Source of the DNA: Bryobacteraceae bacterium
Lineage (GTDB): Bacteria; Acidobacteriota; Terriglobia; Bryobacterales; Bryobacteraceae
NCBI GenBank assembly: GCA_030044325.1
Contig: JASHWA010000625.1
Span: 1-27,266, forward strand
Direction: 5' to 3'
DNA length: 27,266 nucleotides
Shown: piece by piece, positions 15,676 through 23,372 of the stretch
How positions within the stretch are numbered: the stretch's first letter is position 1
Layout of the letters: each line of letters begins with the position of its first letter
Made by a program: the position numbers and the translations under genes
Notes under the pieces: generated by a model
Database searches by the model: none
What the model was told of the DNA's origin: nothing
Seen by the model: only the letters and a program-made list of their open reading frames with translations

Positions 15676-16167
15676 CTATGCTTTCTTGGAAATGATCACG
15701 GAGTCGCCGCGCAGATTCACGGCGTATTCCTCAAGCGGGTTCGGCGGCGGGCCGGAAACCACGTGACCGGTCAAGCGATCGTAAGTGCCGTTGTGACAGG
15801 CGCACCAGATCTGCTGGGTGGTATCGCGATATTGCACCGTGCAGTTCAGATGCGTGCAGACGGCGGAAAACGCGCGCCATTCGCTGTCGCTGATGCGAAT
15901 CAAAATCGCCGGCTTGCTGCCGAATTTCACGATCTTGCCCGAATTCGGCTTCAAATCCGACGGTTTGCCTGCGTCCACCTCATTTACCGCGACCTCGGTA
16001 ATCCGCGGAGGATTCAGAAAGCGCACAACGGGATACAGAAAAGAACCCATCGTCGCGAGAATACCGCCTCCCAAAATCCACGATAAGAAGGTCCTGCGAT
16101 CCTCCTGGATTCCGGCGTGCGCGTTGTTGCATCCCGGACATTTTCCCTCGCAACTGTTCGGCATCAT
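15676..16167 (-). CDS. Rieske iron-sulfur protein
   Basis: 163 residues. The [2Fe-2S] ligands are C104 and H106 (CTHLNC) and C122 and H125 (CACH); C109 and C124 form the stabilising disulfide, and the Pro-loop is GPPPNPL (139-145). A Tat-type motif, DRRTFLSW, at 23-30 precedes the single membrane helix (about 30-50). The N-terminus carries an unusual C6-x3-C10-x2-C13 cluster (SCEGKCPGC) on the cytoplasmic side. Two ATGs in tandem at 16167 and 16164; GAAGGGA lies 6 bases upstream. It is the first gene of the nine-gene operon, directly behind the sigma-54-type promoter. Confidence 0.95.
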   Translation of the reverse strand: MMPNSCEGKCPGCNNAHAGIQEDRRTFLSWILGGGILATMGSFLYPVVRFLNPPRITEVAVNEVDAGKPSDLKPNSGKIVKFGSKPAILIRISDSEWRAFSAVCTHLNCTVQYRDTTQQIWCACHNGTYDRLTGHVVSGPPPNPLEEYAVNLRGDSVIISKKA

Positions 16168-16189
16168 GGAATCCCTTCAGCCTCGCTAC

Positions 16190-16206
16190 TGGCAAATCGG
16201 CGGCCA
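16190..16206 (-). promoter_or_regulatory. Sigma-54 (-24/-12) promoter of the cytochrome operon
   Basis: On the minus strand TGGC at -24 (16206-16203) and TTGC at -12 (16195-16192) are separated by 7 bases, which places GG and GC exactly ten bases apart as sigma-54 requires; the preceding base is C as in the consensus. The predicted start is near 16180, leaving a 13-base leader that contains the ribosome-binding site of the Rieske gene. The operon's own NtrC-type activator has an intact GAFTGA loop, which supports the call. Confidence 0.72.
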
Positions 16207-16294
16207 GAGCTGGTCGAAAGGCGCCCTATGGCCCTTCCCTTCTGTGGTTTCAGCAGTTACGGCCCCGCAGGCACGTCCTTTCGCCGGCCGTTTC

Positions 16295-16313
16295 CTGACA
16301 GCATTTATGTCTG
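16295..16313. promoter_or_regulatory. Candidate upstream activator site for the NtrC-type regulator
   Basis: Imperfect dyad CTGACA-N7-TGTCTG (5 of 6 pairs), centred about 110 bases upstream of the -12 element at 16192. That is the usual distance of enhancer sites for NtrC-like activators. Only one copy was noticed, so support is weak. Confidence 0.3.
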
Positions 16314-16367
16314 AGAACCGGTCATCGTCAGAGGATCGGACGCCACCGGGCGCTGCCACACGAGGAA

Positions 16368-16577
16368 TTGTTTCGGCGTCTTAGACATGACCGGCACGAT
16401 TGTGAGCTCCTACTCGGCGCACTGGCGCAGCTCGGATTGGGACGGTCGCTCGTCCCGAGTGGCGATATCGCGAAGGCGAAGACCGCCTTGCAAGGGTTCC
16501 TCGCAGCGTGGAAAAGCGCCGATCCGGATGTTCCCAGTCTCAGGCAGGCCCAAGCCGAGTATACGAAGCTACATTGA
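16368..16577 (+). pseudogene. C-terminal remnant of a Ser/Thr kinase with TPR repeats
   Basis: About 60 residues in frame to a stop at 16577: LGRSLVPSGDIAKAKTALQG followed by FLAAWKSADPDVPSLRQAQAEYTKL. This is the typical last TPR and tail (GDxAKAxxAYQDFxxLWKDADPDIPxLxxAKAEYAKL) of the long eukaryotic-like Ser/Thr kinases that are abundant in Acidobacteriota. Nothing of the kinase domain is present, so it is a truncated 3' end. Confidence 0.65.
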
Positions 16578-16735
16578 TTCTCGGAGTTCGGGTCCAAGTG
16601 GGGCTCTACACCGCCACGGGCGCCGGAGCGGGCGAGTCCATGACCTGCGACGAGGTCTCAGCGGAAACGGAAGATCAACTGTCCGATGAATCGTTGTCGC
16701 GATCATTTTTTGCGGAAGCCCAGCGAGTGGATTCT

Positions 16736-17160
16736 CTACGCAGCCAGCATCTCTTTGACCGCCTGTCCGACCGTGGTGAAAAATTCATCCAGGCTGGATG
16801 GCTTCTGGATGTACCGCACCGCGCCCAACGTATCGGAGCGGGCCTTATCGCTCCGGGCCTGCGACTGGTGAAAATCGCGACCGGAACATCCGCCAGGTGT
16901 GGAGTATTCTTCAGCCGAATGAGGACACTGAAGCCATCGCTTCTGGGCGTGTTCAAGTCGAGAAGAATGGCATCCGGTATGAGCAGGTTCGCCTCCGTGC
17001 CTTCGGAGGGGCAGGACCTTCAGACCGTCCAAACCGTTATTGAACTGCGTCATCTCGTAAGCGACGCCGTTCGCCTCCATCGCCCGCGCCCGTTGACGGA
17101 TCACCGCGTCCCAGGTTGCGTTCTGGATTCCTTGCGTTTCGATCCGCCCGAAGAGCATAT
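16736..17160 (-). pseudogene. Response-regulator receiver-domain pseudogene (Rcp1-like)
   Basis: On the minus strand three consecutive pieces in two frames make one receiver domain. They are EANGVAYEMTQFNNGLDGL, then after a shift EANLLIPDAILLDLNTPRSD with the phosphoacceptor Asp (LLDLNTP) and HLADVPVAIFTS, then back to GAVRYIQKPSSLDEFFTTVG with the conserved Lys of the KP motif. The stand-alone format and the NGLDGL stretch recall Rcp1-type regulators. Two frameshifts (near 17010 and 16880) make it a pseudogene. The 5' end is ill-defined. Confidence 0.65.
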
Positions 17161-17253
17161 CATAACGCCCATCCTCTTGTGCGGTTCAGGGTTAAAGGGT
17201 GTTTTTCGGCCAAATGGCGAGGGTCCACATGTCGTGACTTGGCAATGACGCAC

Positions 17254-18255
17254 TCACGAAAGTAGACTGGGCGCCACCAGGACCAGATTGCCGACCACCT
17301 GTCCGCTTTCGAGGAGCGCATTCGCCCGCCCCCCTTCAAGCAGAGGAAACCTCCCACTGATCACAGGCCGAATCTTAGCCTCGGCAAGCAACCGGAACAG
17401 GATCGCCCAGTCATCGAGAAATGGCTTCCGGTAAATGAGCGAGAAGCCGGCTCCGTAGCCCTTTAACTTCCCGCCATCAGGGACGAGATTGCGAACCAAG
17501 GATCTCGCCAGAAGGCGCAGCGTGGCGCGCAAGCTCCCCGGATTGGCGTATTCCACCAGCACGCCTCCGCGGCGCAACAACGGGAAGGCCCGGTTGATGT
17601 AGTCACCGCCCATCCCATCAAAGATGAAATCCAGCCCGTCCGGCTCGACACGGCGCATCACGTCCACGAAATCCTCTTTCCTATAGTCGATCGGGATGGC
17701 TCCAAATTGGGTGAGGACGGAGCTCTTGCTTCCAGAAGCAAGGCCATACATCTTGAGTTCGGCGAGCCTGCCCAGGTCAAGGAATGCCGTGCCGCATCCG
17801 CCGCTCGCGCCGATGATCAACACCTTGTCACCCGCCTTGACCCTTGCGCGCCGGTGCAAGCACTGGTACGCCGTGAGGTAATTCAGCACCACCGGGGCCG
17901 CTTCGACCGGATCAAGTGACGAAGGAACAGGAACCAGGCGGCTTTCAGGCAGGTAGATATACTCGGCGTAGCCTCCGAACGCCGGATAGGCCGCAACCCT
18001 GGCCCCTCGGACGGCACGCCGAACTCCAGCGCCAATCTCATCGACCACACCGACTATGGCGCAGCCAGGCTCGTAGGGCACTTTGGGGGAAAACGGGCTG
18101 AGTCCGTAGCGATTCTGTATGTCGGGCTGGCACACACCGCAGGCCAACACTTTGATCCTGGCTTCCCTGGCAGCGGGTTCACGCAGATCGCACTCCTCGA
18201 TGCGAAGGTTCTCCGGTGGGCCCCGTTTGACGACGACGATGTGTTTGTACTTCAC
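17254..18255 (-). CDS. Zinc-type alcohol dehydrogenase/quinone oxidoreductase-like protein (MDR superfamily)
   Basis: 333 residues from the GTG at 18255, with AAGG about 6 bases upstream; the frame is open much further but runs into the gene in front. The N-terminal GroES-like domain has ACGVCQPDIQNRYG and VPYEPGCAIVGVVDEIG. The Rossmann domain has LIIGASGGCGTAFLDLGRLA, the NADP(H) loop of quinone oxidoreductases. The full set of zinc ligands is not evident, so a quinone-oxidoreductase-like, NADPH-dependent reductase of alpha,beta-unsaturated or quinone substrates is the better guess. It starts 29 bases after the methyltransferase-like gene and is likely co-transcribed with it. Confidence 0.85.
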   Translation of the reverse strand: MKYKHIVVVKRGPPENLRIEECDLREPAAREARIKVLACGVCQPDIQNRYGLSPFSPKVPYEPGCAIVGVVDEIGAGVRRAVRGARVAAYPAFGGYAEYIYLPESRLVPVPSSLDPVEAAPVVLNYLTAYQCLHRRARVKAGDKVLIIGASGGCGTAFLDLGRLAELKMYGLASGSKSSVLTQFGAIPIDYRKEDFVDVMRRVEPDGLDFIFDGMGGDYINRAFPLLRRGGVLVEYANPGSLRATLRLLARSLVRNLVPDGGKLKGYGAGFSLIYRKPFLDDWAILFRLLAEAKIRPVISGRFPLLEGGRANALLESGQVVGNLVLVAPSLLS

Positions 18256-18284
18256 GGTGTACCTTGCTGCGCGACGAGGATAAG

Positions 18285-18977
18285 CTACCAGACCAACGGA
18301 ATCAAGCGGTACCGTACGCGTTCCGCGTACGCTGCGTATCCGGGAAGCTCGCGCCGGAGAAGGCCTTCCTCGAGGAAGATGCGCAGCACGAACAGTCCCA
18401 CCAGGACGATCGCAAACAACGCGCCCGCGGCTGACTCCAGCCACAGCGGCATGCCGACGAACCACAGGACCGCGCCGCAGTACATCGGGTGCCGCACGAC
18501 GTGGTAGGGACCGGTATCCACCACCACCTGCCCGCGCTCCTTTTGATACCTGACGATGGTCGTGGCGAAGGCGTTCTCGCGCATCGCGATGAGGATGATC
18601 CAGAACCCCGCGATGTACAGGGCGAGGCCCAACGACGAAACGACCAGGTCCGGCTTCCCCGGCAGGTGCAGCCGCCACACATCCAGCCCGATGAGGACGA
18701 ACTGCCCGATAATCGCAGGGATCAAGGCGGCTAAAATGACCTTGTCCGCGCGCGACCCCGGTTGGAACGGCCCCTTGAGGCGTTCGGCGGCCAAGTCCTG
18801 GTTCACGCCGATCATGATGGTCGCCGTCGCGGCGAACATCACAGCGAGGAAAACCCACGCTCGCCACCACGCCAGTGTTCCGGCGGAAAAAAACAGCAGC
18901 GCTCCCAACACGCTGGTCCGCGCAATGACGGCCGCGATTACTTTGAAGATCAGCTTGGCGCGGGTTGGGTTGGCCAT
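18285..18977 (-). CDS. Isoprenylcysteine carboxyl methyltransferase (ICMT)-family membrane protein
   Basis: 230 residues, about five membrane helices. The SAM-binding signature lies in the C-terminal half: TGPYHVVRHPMYCGAVL (155-171), then EEGLLRRELPGYAAYAERVRYRLIP (203-227), as in ICMT/PEMT-type phospholipid or isoprenoid methyltransferases. GAGAGG lies 6-7 bases before the ATG. Bacterial members of the family methylate small lipophilic acceptors, and the acceptor here is unknown. Pairing with the reductase gene downstream suggests modification of one lipid or polyketide-like compound (inference). Confidence 0.88.
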   Translation of the reverse strand: MANPTRAKLIFKVIAAVIARTSVLGALLFFSAGTLAWWRAWVFLAVMFAATATIMIGVNQDLAAERLKGPFQPGSRADKVILAALIPAIIGQFVLIGLDVWRLHLPGKPDLVVSSLGLALYIAGFWIILIAMRENAFATTIVRYQKERGQVVVDTGPYHVVRHPMYCGAVLWFVGMPLWLESAAGALFAIVLVGLFVLRIFLEEGLLRRELPGYAAYAERVRYRLIPLVW

Positions 18978-19007
18978 GGCGACCTCTCTTCAGAAAAAGT
19001 GGACGGC

Positions 19008-19130
19008 GTCTAAGAGCTTGTTGAAAAAGGGGACAGACAGCTCTGTCCACGCCCACCGCTCCACGCGGTTTTGAACCGTTTGCGTCTGGGGGGACAGAGT
19101 AGTCTGTCCCCTCTTTCAACAAGCGTCTAA
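19008..19130. repeat. Palindromic repeat element (MITE/BIME-like) with 6-bp flanking direct repeats
   Basis: Inverted arms 19016-19038 and 19102-19124 (GCTTGTTGAAA... ; 22 of 23 match) enclose a 109-bp element. Next to each arm sits a short hairpin, GGACAG-N6-CTGTCC (19031-19048 and 19092-19109), in the two-REP arrangement of a BIME. GTCTAA occurs directly repeated on both sides (19008-19013 and 19125-19130), as for a target duplication. No coding content. It lies just upstream of the methyltransferase-like gene, so it may carry or disturb its promoter. Confidence 0.7.
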
Positions 19131-19235
19131 AGCAGGGTGCTGAAGGTTGTCGCTCTAAACGATCTCATTCTACTCCAGGGCACCGCGGGATCGTATCGTT
19201 CAACAGCCACCAACTACTTGGCCGTGTCGCCGACG

Positions 19236-19293
19236 AGAACGAAGCCGCTGGCGCGGCGGACGCTACGCGTGCGGACAACAGCGGCTTCGTTCT
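19236..19293. repeat. 15-bp perfect inverted repeat in the gap after the PrsW gene
   Basis: Arms 19236-19250 and 19279-19293 (AGAACGAAGCCGCTG and its complement) flank 28 bases. It lies about 100 bases after the PrsW stop, without a U-tract. It could be a factor-dependent terminator, an RNA-stabilising hairpin or another small repeat element. The rest of 19131-19395 shows nothing recognisable. Confidence 0.6.
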
Positions 19294-19395
19294 GGTCCGT
19301 TAACCGGCCGCTCGGGCTCGGCTTGGGGCTTGCCACTCCGTCCGTGATTGATCCTGCATGAAGCGCATCCTGCGCGCCAGGGAGCGGCGGGCCGC

Positions 19396-20430
19396 TTAAT
19401 CGGCGATTTTGTCCGCCAACTGCTGCATCTCCCATATATCCCGCCGGCTGTTGCCCAGCAGGGGCGCGAGCGCCATCTTTCCCGCACGCCCGATGTGCGA
19501 TTCGAGAAACCGAAGCTCCTTCAGCTGCCCGGCGAGGCCCGGATCGGGTTCTACGGGAAAACCCATTTCGCGCCTCAGCAGATCGCCTTTTGCCCGCGCG
19601 CTGAGTTCCAGCGATAAATGCAGGTAAGCCAGCATATCGCCCAGAACGACCGGCGTAAACGCGCTTTCGAGCGACCGCAAATACGATCCGACGCGCGACT
19701 GATCGAAGCTCCCGCTGCTGATCATCTCGAGCAAGTCGATATCTTTATCGAGCTTGGTCCCCAGCCAGCGTTCGAGCGCCTTTTCGCTGCGCCAGAAAAT
19801 GAGGGCGACCGCAAGGGGCAAAGCAATCAACACGACAACAGCGGAGATGATCGGATTCCAGAACGGCTGGTTATAAAGAGCGTGGATCGTAATCGCGGCT
19901 ATGAGGCCGGGGCAGAACAAGAGCCAGGAGCGTGATTCGCGAATTTCGCTGAGGCTCACCGCAATCGTTCCGAAGATGGCGGTCGCGCCGCCGTGCATCA
20001 TGGCGGTGCCGAGGCCGCGGACCGCGCTCGCCACCAGGCCTTGCGCGGAAGTGTCGGGGATATAGGTGAGATTTTCGAGCATTGCAAAGCCGGCGCCGAC
20101 GGCGAATCCGGCTATCGCGGTGTCCACCATGAACGCAACGCGATTGGAGCGGATGAGCCATGCGATATAAGCCGCTTTGGCGATTTCTTCGAGCGCCGGC
20201 GCTCCGGAACGCGCCCACACGGCGGGCGAAGCCAGGAGATTGTACACCATCGTATTCAGCGCGTAGCAAACACCTGCGGCAGCGCAGCCGACGAAGACCG
20301 ATCGCAAGACTCGCGGCAGCGCGAGCAGCTTGTAGGTATCGACCCATTTGAGCGCGGATAAAAAGACCAGCACGGGGAGCAAACTCAGTCCTGCCTGTGC
20401 AAGGATCGATCTCGGCGTCGCGGTGATCAC
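19396..20430 (-). CDS. PrsW-family intramembrane protease
   Basis: 344 residues. The membrane domain carries all the family motifs: EExxK (Glu81-Glu82, EEIAK), FxxxEN (FAMLEN, Glu119), His146 (GTAMMHGGA) and His183 (HALYN). These are the catalytic residues of this family, which includes PrsW (site-1 cleavage of an anti-sigma factor) and the CAAX-protease-like enzymes. A soluble C-terminal helical part (about 215-344) follows the last helix. The GTG start at 20430 overlaps the TGA of the upstream gene (GTGA), so it is translationally coupled to the large protease/barrel protein. Its substrate is unknown; the single-helix repeat protein at the head of the same operon is an attractive candidate (inference). 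Confidence 0.9.
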   Translation of the reverse strand: MITATPRSILAQAGLSLLPVLVFLSALKWVDTYKLLALPRVLRSVFVGCAAAGVCYALNTMVYNLLASPAVWARSGAPALEEIAKAAYIAWLIRSNRVAFMVDTAIAGFAVGAGFAMLENLTYIPDTSAQGLVASAVRGLGTAMMHGGATAIFGTIAVSLSEIRESRSWLLFCPGLIAAITIHALYNQPFWNPIISAVVVLIALPLAVALIFWRSEKALERWLGTKLDKDIDLLEMISSGSFDQSRVGSYLRSLESAFTPVVLGDMLAYLHLSLELSARAKGDLLRREMGFPVEPDPGLAGQLKELRFLESHIGRAGKMALAPLLGNSRRDIWEMQQLADKIAD

Positions 20431-23354
20431 AGAATCTTCAAGGAAACCATATATTCGGTGGAGATGTGGCCGTTGCGATCGGAGGCAGCCGCGTAGCCGC
20501 CCGAAAGCGTCGCGTTCAGATACGTGAACAGCACCAGCCGAAGATCGAGCTGCGTGCCGAGATTGACGAATTCGCCCCGCGCGGCGCTGCTGCTGAAATC
20601 GGTCATCATGCCGGAAGAAAACAGCGTGAATCGCGCCCAGTTGACGTAGCCCCAGGTGGCTCCAAAGCGGCGGAAACGGATGGGCGGAAGATTGTATTCG
20701 CCCATCAGCTTTCCGAAGCTGCGGCCGCCGATGGCGTCGATGCCCACGCCGGGGAAGCTGTAGTATTCGCGATAGCGGTCGATGGTCCCGTGGTCGATGT
20801 AATTATTGCCGAAGGCGCCGAAATAGAAGCTCGAAAACGGGCTGGTGACATCACCCAGCGATTTTCCCGCCGAGCTCCGCAGCCAGAAGGAGCTGTTGCG
20901 CGGCAGCAGGAATCCGCGGTCATAGTTGCCCCAGAAGCGCGGGAACACCGAGCCGGTATCGTACAGGCGCGCGAACAGGCCCCAGTTGGAGCCGGCTTCG
21001 TCATCCACCGCTCCCTGCGACTTCACCACATTCGAATACTTGAGCGCCAGGTTGCCCTCGAAAAAATCATGAACGTTGATGACCACGTTCTGATATTCAG
21101 GGAGTTGATCGAGGTTGGCGTAGCCTGCGATGTTCCAATCGAGCGTGAGGGTGCGCGGCTGATCGTGGATCAGAAGCTGGGAATGCGCGAGCTTCAACGA
21201 CTCGCCTTTACGGCTGACCTTGGTGGGACCGAACAGGTCGTAAAAATCGGCGTAGTTATAGTAGCCGCTGAGCTTCCAATCCCAGTAATGCGCATCGAAG
21301 GAGACGTGGGCGCGCTGGCCGGCGGGCTGACTGGGATCGGGCGACGCGCCGGCATCGACATTCACGCCGGCCAGGCGCAGACGGTCGGCGAATTCGGCGC
21401 GCATCCCGACGGCAACGGTATTTTCGTAGCCCTGCACGATCGGGTACGCGGAGATGAGCTGGATATTATGCAGCGGATCGTAGGCACCGGCGCGGGTGAT
21501 TTCGGCGTGAATCGAGGACGGCGGCGGAAGCTTCCAGGAGCGCAACTGGGGATATTTGTCGAGCGTCGCCTGGCCGAAATATTTTACGGCGCTGACGTCT
21601 TCGAGCGCTTGGGTGGGAACGCGCGAAGGGACAAATCCACGGCTGGTGTATTCGAAGGCCATGAGAGACCCGTCGGCCAGCGGTAACGGGCGAAACAGGC
21701 CCGTTTCGGCGTTGCTGATGACGTCCATTTTCCCGGTCTCGATATCGTAGCGCCAGAGATTGGATGCGCCGGTGTAGTATGACGAGCCGTAAAGATAGCG
21801 GCCGTCGGGCGAATGCACGAAGTTTCCCGGCGAGTTGTATTCGAAATCGTGAAGGACTTCGTAGGCTGCACCGCCTTTGCGCAAATCGCCGATTTTGAAG
21901 CGCACCAGTTTCTGGCGGCCGCTCACGTCGGCGACTGCCCCGGTTAAATGCAGGCCGTCGGGCGAGACGTCGATATCGAAAATGTCGTCGCCGTAATCGA
22001 ACTCTTTGCGTATTTCGGTTTTCTGATACGGCGCCGGAATTTCCACCAGAAACGAACGGCCGTCGGCGTGGCGCACACCCCACAGCGAGTGATCGGCGGG
22101 ATTCAAGGCGAGGTCGCCGGTGCGGTTGTCGCGAATCAACCGGCGGCTGTGGCGGGTATCGACGTCATAGACATTGAGGTCGCGCCAGTCGTTGTTGTCG
22201 GTGGTGTAGAAGAGCTTGCGATCCTTCGCGTCCCAGGCGAGCGAAGTAACGTAGTACAGCGCGGGTCCCTTGATATTTTTCAGTTCCTCGATCTGGCCCG
22301 TCGCAGGATGAATCGCGGCGACGCTGGCGATATGGCCGGGGTAACGGATGGCCGCGTAAATGACGTTCCGCTTCGCGTCGAAATAAGGGCGGGAAACGGA
22401 GCCCAGCGCTTTGGTGGTGAGATGCTCCGGTTTGGTGACTGGATACTTGCGGATCTCGGCGAGATTCGCATTTTGAAATCTGCGCTCATCGGCGATCCAG
22501 CGCTTCCACGCCGCGTCCATGCCGATTCCGTAGACCTGAGTGAAACGCGAACCGAAGTAGCGGCGCGTGTTTTCCGACCGCGTGACCCAATCGAGCAGCT
22601 TCTCGGGACCGTAGGTGTAGCACAGCCAAGTCATGAAGCGGGTGCCGTAGAGATAGGAGATCGCACCGGTTTGAAAATCCGCCGCGGTGCCCTCGGATTC
22701 GAGGCCGACGGTGTCGTAGATGTACGCGTCATCGCGGACCATGGCGCGGAACACCATTTCATCCCATCCGCCCATGGCGCGGCCGAGCCCGCCGGCCATC
22801 CAGGTTTCCATGAAGGTGGCGATGCCCTCGTGGAACCAGCGCGTGGCGTAGTGGCGCGGACTGGTGAGCGAGCTATACACAATCGAGACCGGGTCTTCGT
22901 CGGTGGGCGCGACCTTCCCGAAGAAAATCCCGCGGAAGCGGCGGTCGGTGGAATTGGCGTTATCGCCCATGACAATGTGGATGGATTCGTGATTCATGAT
23001 CCAGGTCATGCGCTCGTTCGCCGGGAGCGTTTCGTAGGTGTAGCTGAAGGGAGCGATGCCGACATCGATGAAGTTGGAGGGGACGGTGCCGGCGGCGCCG
23101 TGGCCGTAATCGCCGAAGTCGTCCAGTAAAACGGTGACTTTTTTGGACGGGGTGAAGTGAAACAAATTGCGCTCGAAATTCAGGGCATTTTCGTACGACC
23201 GGATGATGTGGGTTACAAGATATTCATGGGCCGGGCTGTAATAAATGACCTCGATATGATCGGAGGCCTGAATGAAGAGGCGCGGATTCGCGGCGCGCAC
23301 GCGCGTGCAACTCCACAGCGCCAGGAGTGCAACCGCGGCTAGCCGTCGCTTCAC
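20427..23354 (-). CDS. Secreted gluzincin metalloprotease fused to a beta-propeller and a probable outer-membrane barrel
   Basis: 975 residues from a GTG at 23354, with a signal peptide at 1-21. The N-terminal domain (about 25-295) is peptidase-MA-like. It has the zinc motif HESIH (122-126) in TWIMNHESIHIV and the third-ligand segment WFHEGIATFMETW (Glu176). Residues about 305-620 form a TolB/WD40-like propeller with repeated blades (LAWDAKDRKLFYTT, DVSPDGLHLTG, VHSPDGRYLYGSSYY). From about 640 the sequence alternates short polar and aromatic strands (HYWDWKLSGYYNYADFYDL, YFGAFGNNYIDHGTID) and ends VSLKIL, as in an outer-membrane beta-barrel, though the last residue is not aromatic. The combination would tether a protease and propeller to the outer membrane. 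It is the middle gene of a three-gene operon, 18 bases after the repeat-protein gene. Confidence 0.82.
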   Translation of the reverse strand: MKRRLAAVALLALWSCTRVRAANPRLFIQASDHIEVIYYSPAHEYLVTHIIRSYENALNFERNLFHFTPSKKVTVLLDDFGDYGHGAAGTVPSNFIDVGIAPFSYTYETLPANERMTWIMNHESIHIVMGDNANSTDRRFRGIFFGKVAPTDEDPVSIVYSSLTSPRHYATRWFHEGIATFMETWMAGGLGRAMGGWDEMVFRAMVRDDAYIYDTVGLESEGTAADFQTGAISYLYGTRFMTWLCYTYGPEKLLDWVTRSENTRRYFGSRFTQVYGIGMDAAWKRWIADERRFQNANLAEIRKYPVTKPEHLTTKALGSVSRPYFDAKRNVIYAAIRYPGHIASVAAIHPATGQIEELKNIKGPALYYVTSLAWDAKDRKLFYTTDNNDWRDLNVYDVDTRHSRRLIRDNRTGDLALNPADHSLWGVRHADGRSFLVEIPAPYQKTEIRKEFDYGDDIFDIDVSPDGLHLTGAVADVSGRQKLVRFKIGDLRKGGAAYEVLHDFEYNSPGNFVHSPDGRYLYGSSYYTGASNLWRYDIETGKMDVISNAETGLFRPLPLADGSLMAFEYTSRGFVPSRVPTQALEDVSAVKYFGQATLDKYPQLRSWKLPPPSSIHAEITRAGAYDPLHNIQLISAYPIVQGYENTVAVGMRAEFADRLRLAGVNVDAGASPDPSQPAGQRAHVSFDAHYWDWKLSGYYNYADFYDLFGPTKVSRKGESLKLAHSQLLIHDQPRTLTLDWNIAGYANLDQLPEYQNVVINVHDFFEGNLALKYSNVVKSQGAVDDEAGSNWGLFARLYDTGSVFPRFWGNYDRGFLLPRNSSFWLRSSAGKSLGDVTSPFSSFYFGAFGNNYIDHGTIDRYREYYSFPGVGIDAIGGRSFGKLMGEYNLPPIRFRRFGATWGYVNWARFTLFSSGMMTDFSSSAARGEFVNLGTQLDLRLVLFTYLNATLSGGYAAASDRNGHISTEYMVSLKIL

Positions 23355-23372
23355 CGGCAGATCTTCGTCCAG

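Noticed and set aside
17254..19122. A 622-codon open frame on the minus strand read as one long protein
   Set aside because: Only the last 333 codons match an MDR oxidoreductase; the rest is the shadow of the methyltransferase-like gene in another frame. A GTG with ribosome-binding site at 18255 gives the proper N-terminus.
20466..23129. Long plus-strand open frames opposite the protease-barrel gene
   Set aside because: Antisense shadows with low-complexity Arg/Gly/Ala composition; the minus strand has a signal peptide, HEXXH and propeller blades.
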